A stretch of 64,000 nucleotides of DNA, taken from CAWHYG01 sp963833505. Its GTDB lineage: Bacteria; Eisenbacteria; RBG-16-71-46; CAIMUX01. The stretch's first letter is position 1, and each line of letters opens with the position of its first letter. Shown here one piece after another: positions 16,972 through 26,375 of the stretch. The notes under the pieces are model-generated. The model saw only the letters and a program-made list of their open reading frames with translations, did not search any database and had not been told where the DNA came from. Made by a program: the position numbers and the translations under genes. The stretch covers positions 1 through 64,000 of the forward strand of contig CAWHYG010000004.1 of the NCBI GenBank assembly GCA_963833505.1. Reading direction: 5' to 3'.

Positions 16972-18681
16972 TCACGCCCGACTCCCGGCCCGTCCCTCGC
17001 CATAGAGGATGGCGCCGCGCAGCTCGGCCAGGCGGACTCTGGCCGTGTGCTCCTTGATCGCGGTCAGCCCGTTGAGCGCCAGGGCGATGCGCGGCAGGTC
17101 CAGGGTATGCCGGTAGACCACGTAGCGCGGCTCCCAGCGATTCGCGAACTTGGCCTTGTAGTGCCGGAGGCCCTGGTAGCTGAAGAGAAAGCCAAGCTGC
17201 TGGAAGAAGAGATGGACCGCCCGCTCCTCCTGGGTGGGCTCTTCCCGTTCCTCGAATCCGGACATCGGCGCCATGCCCAGCTCGAATCGCGCGAAGCCCC
17301 GCGCCCTTTGAAGCTGCAGGAGCTTCACCATCAGGAAGTCCATGATCCCGCCGGGCGCGTCGGGCCGGTAGCGCATGAGGTCGATCGTGCTCTCTCCCGA
17401 AGCGAAGGAGGGAATCAGGTTCGCGAAGGCAAGCATGCGGCCTTTGGCATCCTCCACCACGAAAAGCGGCGTCGCCCGCATGTAGGCCGTCTCAAAAGCG
17501 CCCAGGGTGAACCCGCGCTCGCGCCGGCCCGGAATCTGCAGCCAGGAGGCGGAAATTTCGCGGGCGCGCTCGAGCACCGCATCCGACAGCGGAGCCGGCC
17601 AGAGCCGGGTCGTCAGGATCTTCTCGAGCTGGTTGACCTTGTGCCGGAGCGGCTTTCGTTCCTTCCCCTCGAGGCTGAAGCCGGCAAGCTCGACGATCGC
17701 GCTTTCGCCGACCTTGAGCTTCTTGAGCCCGAGGGAACGGTAGACCGGCAGGAAGTCGGGCAACGTCTGGTAAAACGCCGCGCCCCAGTCATTGCGCCGG
17801 CAGTAATCCAGAAAGCCGGAGACGAGGTCCGGGATCTCCGCCTCGGGCCCGACCGGGTCGGCCAGGGCGATCGCGAAGTGCTGCGCCACGCCGTAGGCGA
17901 CGAATCCGTTCTGCAAAGGCGAGAAGTAGTAGGACTTGTCCGGCCACGCCTTGAAGTAGTCGAGCGCGCAGCGCCCGTGTCGCTCCAGGATCCTGCGCGC
18001 GGTCTGGAGTTCACGAGGATGCGTCCGGAAGCTGTACAGGACCGGCCGGAAGATCGAGATCGCCACGAACGCGAGCAGCGCGGTCGTCATCAGGTTGAGG
18101 GAATCGAGGAACCAGCTCGCGTACCGGGTCCGGGGGACGATCTCCGGGTCGCTCAGAAGAAAGAGGTAGCGGATCGTCCGATGGATCGAGTCGATCATCG
18201 TGAAGTTGATCCCGAACGCGCGCCGATCGAGGAACCAGAATCCGGCCACGCCGTAGGCCACCGCGAGGATGAAGCCCAGGAGAAGCCCGGGACCCGCCGC
18301 CTGCCACTTCGGAGTGCCGCTCCCGACCGTGTAGAACCGCCGGGTCAGGATCAGAAGCACCAGCACGACCGCGGACAAGGCGGCGTGCTTGGGATCGGGC
18401 CCCTTGGCCAGATGGAGGATGACCGAGGCTCCCGAGAGGAGCGCGACCAGGACGTAGGCACGCCGCTTCCGCCGGAAGAGCTGCACCGAGGCCACCGAGA
18501 CGGCGAAGCCGATGAGCAGGGCGAGAAACCGGGAGAGATGCCGAAACTCGAACGGGGAATAGGCGACGATGCGGGCGGCATGGGGGTGCGGCCCGTGGAT
18601 CACCAGGGAAAAGAGGGTGGCCAGGCCGCTTCCGAAGGCCAGAAGCGAGACCACCCAGACCAGCAGCGGCCTTCTGCTCAT
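16972..18681 (-). CDS. phosphatidylglycerol lysyltransferase-like protein (MprF synthase domain, DUF2156)
   Basis: This 569-residue protein has about six N-terminal membrane segments and a large cytoplasmic C-terminal GNAT-like DUF2156 domain (about residues 230-550). Landmarks include DKSYYFSPLQNGFVAYGV, DPVGPEAEIPDLVSGFLDYC, RHKVNQLEK, DLMRYRPDAPGGIMDFLM and GLRHYKAKFANRWEPRYVVY. MprF homologues move an amino acid from aminoacyl-tRNA onto phosphatidylglycerol, changing surface charge. ATG 18681 has a GGGGAGA site and is preferred over 18705. The flippase half is encoded by the next gene, 160 bp downstream. Confidence 0.9.
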   Translation of the reverse strand: MSRRPLLVWVVSLLAFGSGLATLFSLVIHGPHPHAARIVAYSPFEFRHLSRFLALLIGFAVSVASVQLFRRKRRAYVLVALLSGASVILHLAKGPDPKHAALSAVVLVLLILTRRFYTVGSGTPKWQAAGPGLLLGFILAVAYGVAGFWFLDRRAFGINFTMIDSIHRTIRYLFLLSDPEIVPRTRYASWFLDSLNLMTTALLAFVAISIFRPVLYSFRTHPRELQTARRILERHGRCALDYFKAWPDKSYYFSPLQNGFVAYGVAQHFAIALADPVGPEAEIPDLVSGFLDYCRRNDWGAAFYQTLPDFLPVYRSLGLKKLKVGESAIVELAGFSLEGKERKPLRHKVNQLEKILTTRLWPAPLSDAVLERAREISASWLQIPGRRERGFTLGAFETAYMRATPLFVVEDAKGRMLAFANLIPSFASGESTIDLMRYRPDAPGGIMDFLMVKLLQLQRARGFARFELGMAPMSGFEEREEPTQEERAVHLFFQQLGFLFSYQGLRHYKAKFANRWEPRYVVYRHTLDLPRIALALNGLTAIKEHTARVRLAELRGAILYGEGRAGSRA

Positions 18682-18924
18682 GCGCGCGTCTCCCCCTGAG
18701 CGCATTTGCTCCTGCGCCAGCCTGAGCCTGCCCCAAGCCCGCCTTCCCGGTCAGCATAAGGGGAGATTTCGGACAAGGAAATTGCCTTCGCGCCACCTCC
18801 TTGAGGCGCCATGATTTCCGAGGGTTCAGGGGGGCGTTATGACGGACGGTGCGTTCCCGCAGCCACGAATCTCGACCCATCCGGCTTGACTCCCTGATTC
18901 GAAGGGCACGATAGGGAATCCGCC

Positions 18925-19506
18925 TCAGCGCGATCCGGGCCTCAGGAAGTGGGGATAGTGCCGCAGGCGCAGTCCGTCGGAAGTCAGGGAGAGCGCGACC
19001 AGGTCGAAACGCAGGGGACCCTTCCCCCGGCCGTGGCGGAGCCACCAGGTTTCTCCCGCGCGATGGAGATGCGTCCGTTTCCCGGGATGGATCGACTCCT
19101 CCGGCAGACCGTGATCCAGCGCGCCGCGAAATCGGACCTCCACGACCACGAGCCATCCCCGACATTCCGCGATCAGGTCAAGCTCCCGGTGACCGACCCT
19201 GACATTGCGATCGAGGATGCGAAAGCCGCGAAGTTGGAGATAGGCCGCCGCCAGGGACTCGGCGATCCGGCCGGAGGTCGTTGTATCCAGAGTCTCCGAA
19301 TTGGTCGAGGAAGGCACAGACTGCCCGCGACGCTCGCCCAGGCGGTGCAGATCGGGGATCGGGCCCCGGCGTTCAGCCGCTTGGACCTCGCCGGCCGGCG
19401 CGGACGACACGGACGCGGGCAGGGCCGGGGCCGCTGTTGATGCCGGAGCAGAGGCGTGGCGTTCAATCGCCTGCCGAGGAGCCGAATCGTCGGTGGAAGG
19501 ACACAT
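18925..19506 (-). CDS. yraN: YraN/UPF0102 family nuclease-like protein
   Basis: The conserved domain fills the C-terminal 115 residues of this 193-residue product. It has RIAESLAAAYLQLRGFRILDRNVR, then HRELDLIAECRGWLVVVEVRFRG, the Asp and Glu/x/Lys-like positions of a restriction-endonuclease-like fold (Arg replaces Lys in EVR), and RFDLVALS. The N-terminal 75 residues are low-complexity and alanine-rich; ATG 19506 has a GAGGAAG site, but the true start could be internal. Location after rplS is the common one for this family. Function is unproven. Confidence 0.85.
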   Translation of the reverse strand: MCPSTDDSAPRQAIERHASAPASTAAPALPASVSSAPAGEVQAAERRGPIPDLHRLGERRGQSVPSSTNSETLDTTTSGRIAESLAAAYLQLRGFRILDRNVRVGHRELDLIAECRGWLVVVEVRFRGALDHGLPEESIHPGKRTHLHRAGETWWLRHGRGKGPLRFDLVALSLTSDGLRLRHYPHFLRPGSR

Positions 19507-19580
19507 GCCCTTCCTCTGGAAACCGCCGTGCCACACGGCCGGGACGGCGCCCGGCCGGTTCGGCAGGGGAAGGCCCGACC

Positions 19581-19660
19581 GATCAGACCGCCTCGGACAA
19601 GTCGGATCAGATCGTCACCGGCAGGTCGGATCAGACCGCACCAGACACGCGAATCAGACC
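19581..19660. repeat. four short direct repeats, period about 24
   Basis: GATCAGACCG-like words recur at 19581, 19605, 19629 and 19651 between yraN and the 3' end of rplS. They are imperfect. They could be a binding array or merely a slippage product. Confidence 0.5.
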
Positions 19661-20088
19661 GTCTCGGAAACCCCCGAGGTCTCGTCCTCGCTCGGAGCGG
19701 CGGGACGGGAGGCCTTCGCGCCCTTCTTGGCGCCCGCCTTGCCCGTCGTGCGCTTCTCGCGGATCCGCGCCGACTTCCCCTTCAGCTCGCTCAGGTAGTA
19801 GATCTTGCTGCGGCGCACCGCGCCCTTCCGGACGACCTCGAGCGAGGCGATGGACGGTGAGTGCAGGGGGAAGATCCTCTCCACGCCGACTCCGCCGGAG
19901 ACCTTGCGCACGGTGAAGCTGGCGCGGAGTCCGGAGCCGCGCCGGCCGAGCACGACACCCTGGAAGGTCTGGATGCGTTCCTTCTCCCCTTCGATGACCT
20001 TGACCTGGATCTTCACGGTGTCGCCGGCGCCGAATTCCGGCAGATCGGTCCGCAGTTGCGGCGTCTCAATGTTCTTCAGCACGTCCAT
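19654..20088 (-). CDS. rplS: 50S ribosomal protein L19
   Basis: This 144-residue protein matches L19 throughout: PEFGAGDTVKIQVKVIEGEK, RIQTFQGVVLGRRGSGLRAS, FTVRKVSGGVGVERIFPLHS and SKIYYLSELKGKSARIREKR. L19 sits at the 30S-50S interface. It has a lysine/alanine-rich tail of about 30 residues beyond the usual end. ATG 20088 lies 23 bp inside the trmD 3' end, so the genes overlap. It is the sixth gene of the ffh cluster. Confidence 0.97.
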   Translation of the reverse strand: MDVLKNIETPQLRTDLPEFGAGDTVKIQVKVIEGEKERIQTFQGVVLGRRGSGLRASFTVRKVSGGVGVERIFPLHSPSIASLEVVRKGAVRRSKIYYLSELKGKSARIREKRTTGKAGAKKGAKASRPAAPSEDETSGVSETV

Positions 20089-21070
20089 CGTCGTTCGTCC
20101 TCTTCGCGCGGGTCGTCCGTAAATTCCGTCGGGGCCGGCCCGCACCCGTCCCCTCGTCAGCTCCATCCAGGGTCTTTCGGCCCGGCGGAGAAACCCAACC
20201 AAACTCTGCGAGCCACGTCGCCTCTTCCCGGGTCAACCGGGCCGTGGCCAGAAGATCCGGTCGCCGCCTGAGCGTGCGCGCCAGGGCGTCTCGCCGGCGT
20301 TCGGCCTGGATCCTCCCGTGATTGCCCGTCAGGAGGACCGCCGGCACCCGGAGCCCTCGGAACTCTTCCGGACGAGTATAATAACCTGAATCCAGCACTC
20401 CTGTCTCGAAAGAGTCGCTCAGCGCCGAATCCAGGTCTCCCAAGACTCCGGGAACGAGACGGGCCAGCGCATCCACCAGGACCATCGCCGCCGGTTCCCC
20501 GCCGGACAGGATGAAGTCCCCGATGGAGATCTCCCTCGTCGCAAAAGCCCGGATCCTCTCATCGAGGCCCTTGTAACGGCCCATGACCAGGACCAGATCC
20601 CGCGACTCCAGGAGCTTCCGGACCACCGGCTGCGTCAGCCGTTCCCCCTGCGGCGTCAGCAGGATTACCTCGCGCCGCGTCCCGAGCGGGGCGGGCAGCC
20701 CTTCCAAGGCCCGCACCACCGGCTCGACCTTGAGGATCATCCCGGGCCCGCCGCCGTAGGGATAATCATCAATCGACCGGTGCGAATCGTCCGTGTAGTC
20801 CCGGAGATTCACGATCCGGAACTCGGCCCGCCCGGACTCGCGCGCCACCCGCAGCATGCCCTCTTCGAAGAGGCCGTCGAACAGCCGCGGGAAGCCGGTC
20901 AGGATCGTGACGCGGAGCGCGGGCTCCGGGGCGTTCCCCCGGGGCTCCTCCGGCGCGGCCTCGGCCGGTGTTCGGAGGCTTCGCCCTCCGGATCCGGCCC
21001 GCCTCTTTGCGCTTCCAGCAGGTCGGCCCGGTCGGTCAGGCGCATCTCCCGTTTTTCCAGGTCGACCCAT
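20066..21070 (-). CDS. trmD: tRNA (guanine-N1)-methyltransferase TrmD, start unclear
   Basis: TrmD makes m1G37 in tRNAs. The SPOUT signature is clear: RDYTDDSHRSIDDYPYGGGPGMI, VLVMGRYKGLDERI, EISIGDFILSGGEPAAMVLVDA and RPEEFRGLRVPAVLLTGNHG. The conserved start of the protein (LRVTILTGFPRLF) lies at about 20910, inside the rimM 3' end. Between there and ATG 21070 no ATG, GTG or TTG exists in frame. Translation must therefore use ATG 21070 (172-nt overlap with rimM, about 55 extra residues), a non-standard start, or a frameshift from rimM. The C-terminus overlaps rplS by 23 bp. Confidence 0.93.
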   Translation of the reverse strand: MGRPGKTGDAPDRPGRPAGSAKRRAGSGGRSLRTPAEAAPEEPRGNAPEPALRVTILTGFPRLFDGLFEEGMLRVARESGRAEFRIVNLRDYTDDSHRSIDDYPYGGGPGMILKVEPVVRALEGLPAPLGTRREVILLTPQGERLTQPVVRKLLESRDLVLVMGRYKGLDERIRAFATREISIGDFILSGGEPAAMVLVDALARLVPGVLGDLDSALSDSFETGVLDSGYYTRPEEFRGLRVPAVLLTGNHGRIQAERRRDALARTLRRRPDLLATARLTREEATWLAEFGWVSPPGRKTLDGADEGTGAGRPRRNLRTTRAKRTNDDGRAEEH

Positions 21071-21534
21071 GCCACGAATTCCTTGCGGGCGGGGACAAAC
21101 CAAGTTCCGGACGGTCCCCGAACCTCATAGAGGTCCGCTGCCGGGCCATCCAGCACGGTTTCCAGACGCCCGAGAGCCTGCCCATCGGGACCGGTCACCG
21201 CCAGACCGACGAGCTGGAAGTGGTAGTACTCCCCTTCCGACAACGGCGGGAGGCGATCCGCGCTCTGATAGAGAGTCCGCCTTGCCAGATCCTCGACGGC
21301 AGTCCGATCGGGCCGACCTTCGAAACAGAGCAGAAACGCCCGGCTCCCGGGCCGCGGGCCGGCGACGACCCGCATCCCGGCGATGATCAGCGAATCCGGG
21401 CCGGTCTCATCCAGGAAAAGCTCCGTACCGGGAGCGAATCGGGCGGGATCGCCGCCGGCGGCTTCGACGGCCACTTCCCCCCGGATCCCGAATGCCTTCA
21501 CGACCCAACCGACAACCACTCGCTGGGTCATCAT
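20899..21534 (-). CDS. rimM: 16S rRNA processing protein RimM
   Basis: RimM binds ribosomal protein S19 during 30S assembly. The N-terminal barrel begins VVVGWVVKAFGIRGEVAVEA, and the C-terminal PRC-barrel has EYYHFQLVGLAVTGPDGQALG, DLYEVRGPSGTWFVPARKEFV and VDLEKREM. Start ATG 21534 (or the adjacent 21531) follows GGAGG. The natural end is expected near RADLLEAQ. Instead the frame continues about 40 arginine/proline-rich residues across the start of the TrmD core, which suggests either a lost stop or a one-base change in this overlap. Confidence 0.93.
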   Translation of the reverse strand: MMTQRVVVGWVVKAFGIRGEVAVEAAGGDPARFAPGTELFLDETGPDSLIIAGMRVVAGPRPGSRAFLLCFEGRPDRTAVEDLARRTLYQSADRLPPLSEGEYYHFQLVGLAVTGPDGQALGRLETVLDGPAADLYEVRGPSGTWFVPARKEFVAWVDLEKREMRLTDRADLLEAQRGGPDPEGEASEHRPRPRRRSPGGTPRSPRSASRS

Positions 21535-21583
21535 CGATCCTCCGGCAAGGTGCCGGCGGTTTCCGGCGGCCGGGCCCCGATCC

Positions 21584-21823
21584 CTACTCGAGGATCTCCA
21601 GGACCGCCCGCTTGTTCTCCTTGGTCGAGGAGGCCGAGAGAATCGTGCGGATGGCGCGGATGGTGCGCCCGTGCTTGCCGATGATCTTGCCCAGATCGCC
21701 TTCGCCGACCCGCAGCTCGTACACCGTGGTCTTCTCCCCGGTGACCGCCGTGACTTCGACGGCCTCGGGCTTGTCCACAAGCGCCTTGATGATGAAATCG
21801 ATCAGGTCCTTGGTGTCCGACAT
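21584..21823 (-). CDS. khpA: KH-domain RNA-binding protein KhpA
   Basis: This 79-residue protein consists of one type II KH domain with the GxxG loop in GKIIGKHGRTIRAIRTIL (about residues 46-63). It is the usual companion of rpsP in this cluster; KhpA, with KhpB where present, is a small global RNA chaperone. ATG 21823 is preceded by AGGAG. It lies 75 bp after rpsP and 50 bp before rimM. Confidence 0.95.
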   Translation of the reverse strand: MSDTKDLIDFIIKALVDKPEAVEVTAVTGEKTTVYELRVGEGDLGKIIGKHGRTIRAIRTILSASSTKENKRAVLEILE

Positions 21824-21897
21824 CGCCGTTCACTCCTGCCGTAATCAGTTCTCGTGCCGTCCCCCGTGGGGGACCGGCGTGGCATCATTCGCGAATC

Positions 21898-22359
21898 TCA
21901 GGATTCCTCGCCGGCGGGCGTTGAACCGGCCTCCCCCGGTTCGGAAGCTCCGGTGGTTGGAGCCGCCGGCGTCTCCGGAACCGAAGCTGCGGTGGTTGGA
22001 GCCGCCGGTGCCTCGGGAACCGAAGCCGCGGTGGTGGAAACCGCCGGTGCCTCGGGAACCGAAGCCGCGGGCTTTCCGGCGCCCACCGCCGCGGCAGCCA
22101 CCGGAGCCGCCGGAGCGGCTGCGCCTCCGGATCGCTTCAGGAGGACCGAGACCGACTCGGACGGCAGCGCCCCCCGATCGATCCAGAAACGGACCCGCTC
22201 CTGATCGACCTGGAACTGCGCGGTCTTGGCCAGGGGGTTGTAGTGCCCCAGCTTCTCGAGAAAGCGGCCGTCGCGGGCCCGCCGCGAATCCGCCACCACC
22301 ACGCGGAAGAACGGAAAGTTTCTTCCGCCCGCCCGCTGCATCCGGATCACGACTGACAT
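21898..22359 (-). CDS. rpsP: 30S ribosomal protein S16 with a repeat tail
   Basis: Residues 1-85 are a standard S16: MSVVIRMQRAGGRNFPFFRVVVADSRRARDGRFLEKLGHYNP, then a WIDRGALPSESVSVLLKRSG end. The normal protein stops around here. This one continues for about 70 residues of alanine/proline/threonine-rich sequence that includes three copies of a 13-residue unit like ASVPEAPAAPTTA. The tail is in frame and ends at a clean stop. ATG 22359 is preferred to the longer upstream frame because it matches the family start. Confidence 0.96.
   Translation of the reverse strand: MSVVIRMQRAGGRNFPFFRVVVADSRRARDGRFLEKLGHYNPLAKTAQFQVDQERVRFWIDRGALPSESVSVLLKRSGGAAAPAAPVAAAAVGAGKPAASVPEAPAVSTTAASVPEAPAAPTTAASVPETPAAPTTGASEPGEAGSTPAGEES
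21947..22063. repeat. 39-bp tandem repeat (3 copies) in the rpsP tail
   Basis: Three 39-bp units at 21947-21985, 21986-22024 and 22025-22063 encode 13-residue Ala/Pro/Thr repeats. Copies 2 and 3 differ at only a few bases, suggesting recent slippage expansion. Confidence 0.9.
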
Positions 22360-22453
22360 GGTCTCGTCACCTCCCTCCCCAAGGGGTTTCTTCGATCCTC
22401 GAACAGGTATCTTCGTGTCTGAAAGGACGAACTGCAAGCATTCGTCCGCGCCA

Positions 22454-23782
<1,329 letters not shown>

Positions 23783-23823
23783 CGATGCGATCGCCTTCTT
23801 GTCCGGAAGCACGCAAAAGAAGC

Positions 23824-23852
23824 AGAATATCATGAGCTGCGGTCGCAGGCAA
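23824..23852 (-). promoter_or_regulatory. ffh: putative promoter of the ffh-rpsP-trmD cluster
   Basis: On the minus strand TTGCCT (23852-23847), 17 bp, then TATTCT (23829-23824). The -10 box lies about 41 nt before the ffh start. The same box shapes recur before the three GACC-repeat genes. Confidence 0.6.
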
Positions 23853-24002
23853 TCCCGGAGCTCGAGACAATCCTGGAGATCTGGACATCCCGGAGGTCGG
23901 GAGCTTCCATCGGCGCCTAAGATGCGATATCATCGCCGGTTGCTCCGCCGGCCCTGAGACCTGGCATGCGGGCCGGCGGTTGACCCAGTCAGTGGAGGGC
24001 CC

Positions 24003-24527
24003 ATGAAGAACGTGAAGTCGAAACCGTTGGCGACGTTCGGCACCAGTCCGAGGGTGGAGATCCACCGAGGCAGGTTTCATGCCTTCGAATCAACGAAGTA
24101 TCTGAACCTGGCGGCGCTCAAGAGAGCGAGCAAGGCGCGGATAGAAATCGGACGAGTGGAGGCCGGAGGCTTCGAAGCGACCCTCGTCGCCGAGGTCCGC
24201 CGGGGCATGATCACGGCCCTGACTCCCCTGGCCTGCAAGGGCTGCGGCGGGGATGGAGGAGCGCAGGGCAAGCGCAAGCGAGCGGCCGGCGGCGTAGCGA
24301 AGAAGGCCATCCGCCTGGCTCTCGAACATGTGCGGGATCGTGGCTACCCCGTCGTCAAGCTGCCGATCCCCATCACGAAAGACCTGGAGATTCCCATCGG
24401 GCCCGTCATCATCGTCTTCGGCCCCGGTTGGGACGTCTGCATCGTCATTGAATGGCCCGACGGCGAGATCTGCATCTATTGCCTGTTCAGCTCGGGGTTG
24501 TGCGTGGGACCGATCGTCGTGGAGTAG
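24003..24527 (+). CDS. orphan protein of unknown function with cysteine-rich C-terminus
   Basis: This 174-residue product was not recognised. ATG 24003 follows GTGGAGGG and a weak TTCCAT-17-TATCAT promoter at 23905-23933, divergent from ffh. The N-terminal half is basic and soluble-looking. The middle holds a CKGCGGDGG knot-like motif (about residues 78-86) and a Lys/Arg patch. The C-terminal 60 residues are hydrophobic beta-like with regularly spaced Cys (VCIVIEWPDGEICIYCLF, GLCVGP). There is no signal peptide. Possibilities include a metal-binding protein or a peptide-modification substrate, but nothing in the context supports either. Confidence 0.6.
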   Translation: MKNVKSKPLATFGTSPRVEIHRGRFHAFESTKYLNLAALKRASKARIEIGRVEAGGFEATLVAEVRRGMITALTPLACKGCGGDGGAQGKRKRAAGGVAKKAIRLALEHVRDRGYPVVKLPIPITKDLEIPIGPVIIVFGPGWDVCIVIEWPDGEICIYCLFSSGLCVGPIVVE

Positions 24528-24584
24528 CGAACAGTCTTATGGGCCGGTAGCGACGGGGAAGTCGAACTCGCCTGGCCCTGGTCG

Positions 24585-25516
24585 ATGCGCAGGCGAGTGA
24601 ATGACCGCGCCCCGACCGAAAGCGGCCCAACTGATCGTCCGTTCCGTTCCTGTCACGCCTTCGCTGTCCGGCATGTCCCCTACCTGAGGACGACCAGCTT
24701 CGCCGCCTTTCCCGAACCCGACACAGGCCAGGGCTACGGCGGAGGCTACAGCGCCGGCGGCGGTTATGTGATCTTCTCTCAGTGCATCTTCGCCGCCGAT
24801 TCCGCGGTTCGAGGCGGCGCCATCTACGCGTGGAAGTATGGCTCGGTGCAGCTTCGGAATTGCTTGTCCGGCAACACCGCCACCGACGCCGGCAGCGGCA
24901 TCTTCCTGGACAGCGGTGTCGATCTCAGCGCTGCTCGCACCATCATCGTCTATGGGCGCGGCGGGGCGGCAGTCGACGGAAATCTCGGCCAGCACTCCCT
25001 CAGCTGCTGCGACGTCTATGGGAACGAGGGGGAGACTACGTCGGTCCCATTGCCGACCAGGCATCCAACCCGCTGAACCAGAGCGACGACCCGGAGTTCT
25101 GCGACCCCTTACACGGCAACTTCGGCCTCCAAGACACGTCTCCCTGCGCTCCGGGGCATTGCCCCGTGTCTTGCCACCTCATCGGCGCCGTCGGGGTGGA
25201 GTGCTGGCCGGCTTCGGTCGGCCCGCTCGCTGAGCTTCCGGGGCTGCGCGTCATCGGGCCGCAGCCGAATCCCGGGAACGGCGCCACCCGCGTCGTCCTC
25301 GAAGGATGGGACGTTGGCACGCCGGGGACGCTCGAGGTGCTGAACGCCGCGGGTCGTCTCGTCGCGCAGAGGCCGTTGCTACCGGTCCGTGGATCCGGCG
25401 TGGGCGTCTGGGATGGCCGCGCCAACGACGGCTCGCCCGCGCCCGCGGGAGTGTATTTCTTCCGAATTCGTGTCGGGGATCAGCTGGCGCGGAGGTCGTT
25501 CGTCCGGCTGCGGTGA
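24585..25516 (+). pseudogene. remnant of a secreted beta-helix protein with FlgD-like C-terminal domain
   Basis: The first part (24585-25030 frame) has right-handed beta-helix features (SAVRGGAIYAWKYGSVQLRNC, then SCCDVYGNEG). The sequence continues in a different frame from about 25030: GGDYVGPIADQ, DPEFCDPLHGNFGLQDTSPCAPG, and a terminal domain with GPQPNPGNGATRVVLE and VWDGRANDGSPAPAGVYFFRI. That is the FlgD-type beta-sandwich found at the end of exported proteins in FCB-group bacteria. Restoring one G in the G-run at 25029-25033 joins the two frames. No signal peptide or N-terminal coils remain, so the 5' end is also lost. Confidence 0.75.
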
Positions 25517-25578
25517 GCGGTCGCCTCCGGCTCGTTGTCGAGACCTTGGACCGCAAGCGCTCAGCGCACGGATGCGAT

Positions 25579-26375
25579 TCAGTCCCGCACCTGCTGGACA
25601 ACGACGCGGTTCCGCCCTCCCTGCTTGGCGGCATAGAGGGCCTCGTCGGCCGCCCGGAGGAGACGGCGAGGCAGCCCGCATGTCCGACGAAGAGCTCGGC
25701 GGCGATCAAGGCAACGACCCGATAGGCTTCCTCCTGCGTCTCGCAGGTCTGGAGCAGATCGTTCATGCGGTTGAGCAGGGTCATTTCAGAGTCGCGCCGC
25801 TCGAGAGCCGTCACTAAAGACGTCAACCTCGCGTTCGCGTGTTGTACCTGCGATTCCACCAGCTTGCGTTCGGTGATGTCGCGGATATTGCACTGGATCA
25901 CCTTCGTATGATCGACCAGGTAGAGGTTGCTGACGAACTCGACTTGCCGCTGTCCGCCCGCTTTGGTCTCCAGCGGAAGATCCTCATAGCGGATGTACTC
26001 CCTGCTCTGCAGCTCCTGGAAGGAGATCCGGCTGGCGGCGATGTCCTTGAAGGGACCGATCTCCCAGAGCCTCCTGCCCATCAGCTCGGCGTGGGAATAC
26101 CCGAGCATCTGCTCCACAAAGGGATTGCTGTCGGTGATGTGTCCCGTCTCCGCGTCCAGGATGAGGATGCCGTCCTTCGCGGTCTCGAAAAGACGGCGGT
26201 AGCGGACTTCCGAGGCCTTGAGCGCCTCCGCTACACGCTGGCGTTCAGTCGGATGGGTGGCAGAAGGAGGGCCTTCGCCTCGAGGCCGCTGGGCCAGTTG
26301 GGCTTCCACTGCCGCCAGTCGCGCCCGCAGAGAGAGGTTCTCTGCCATGAGTTCGGATCTTGTTTTGTTGGGCAT
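25579..26375 (-). pseudogene. deletion remnant of a PAS-GAF-GGDEF signalling protein
   Basis: From ATG 26375 the protein has a coiled coil, a PAS domain (YRRLFETAKDGILILDAETGHI to IQCNIRDITERK, about residues 58-170) and a second coiled coil. It then has the first strand of a GAF domain (EEAYRVVALIAAELFVGHAGCLAV), which stops abruptly. In a different frame at 25668-25579 the DNA encodes LLRAADEALYAAKQGGRNRV followed by a stop, the canonical last helix of a GGDEF diguanylate cyclase domain. So an internal deletion joined the GAF start to the GGDEF end out of frame at about 25670-25690. In its present frame translation runs on to 25251 as junk. Confidence 0.8.

Noticed and set aside
20930..20950. 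Programmed -1 slippery site fusing RimM to TrmD
   Set aside because: A G5 run exists and the frame relation is -1, but the codons do not form a good slippery heptamer and no downstream structure was evident; kept only as one possibility.
24530..24700. Possible tRNA or small RNA between the orphan gene and the beta-helix remnant
   Set aside because: No cloverleaf or TTCGA-type T-loop could be folded by eye.
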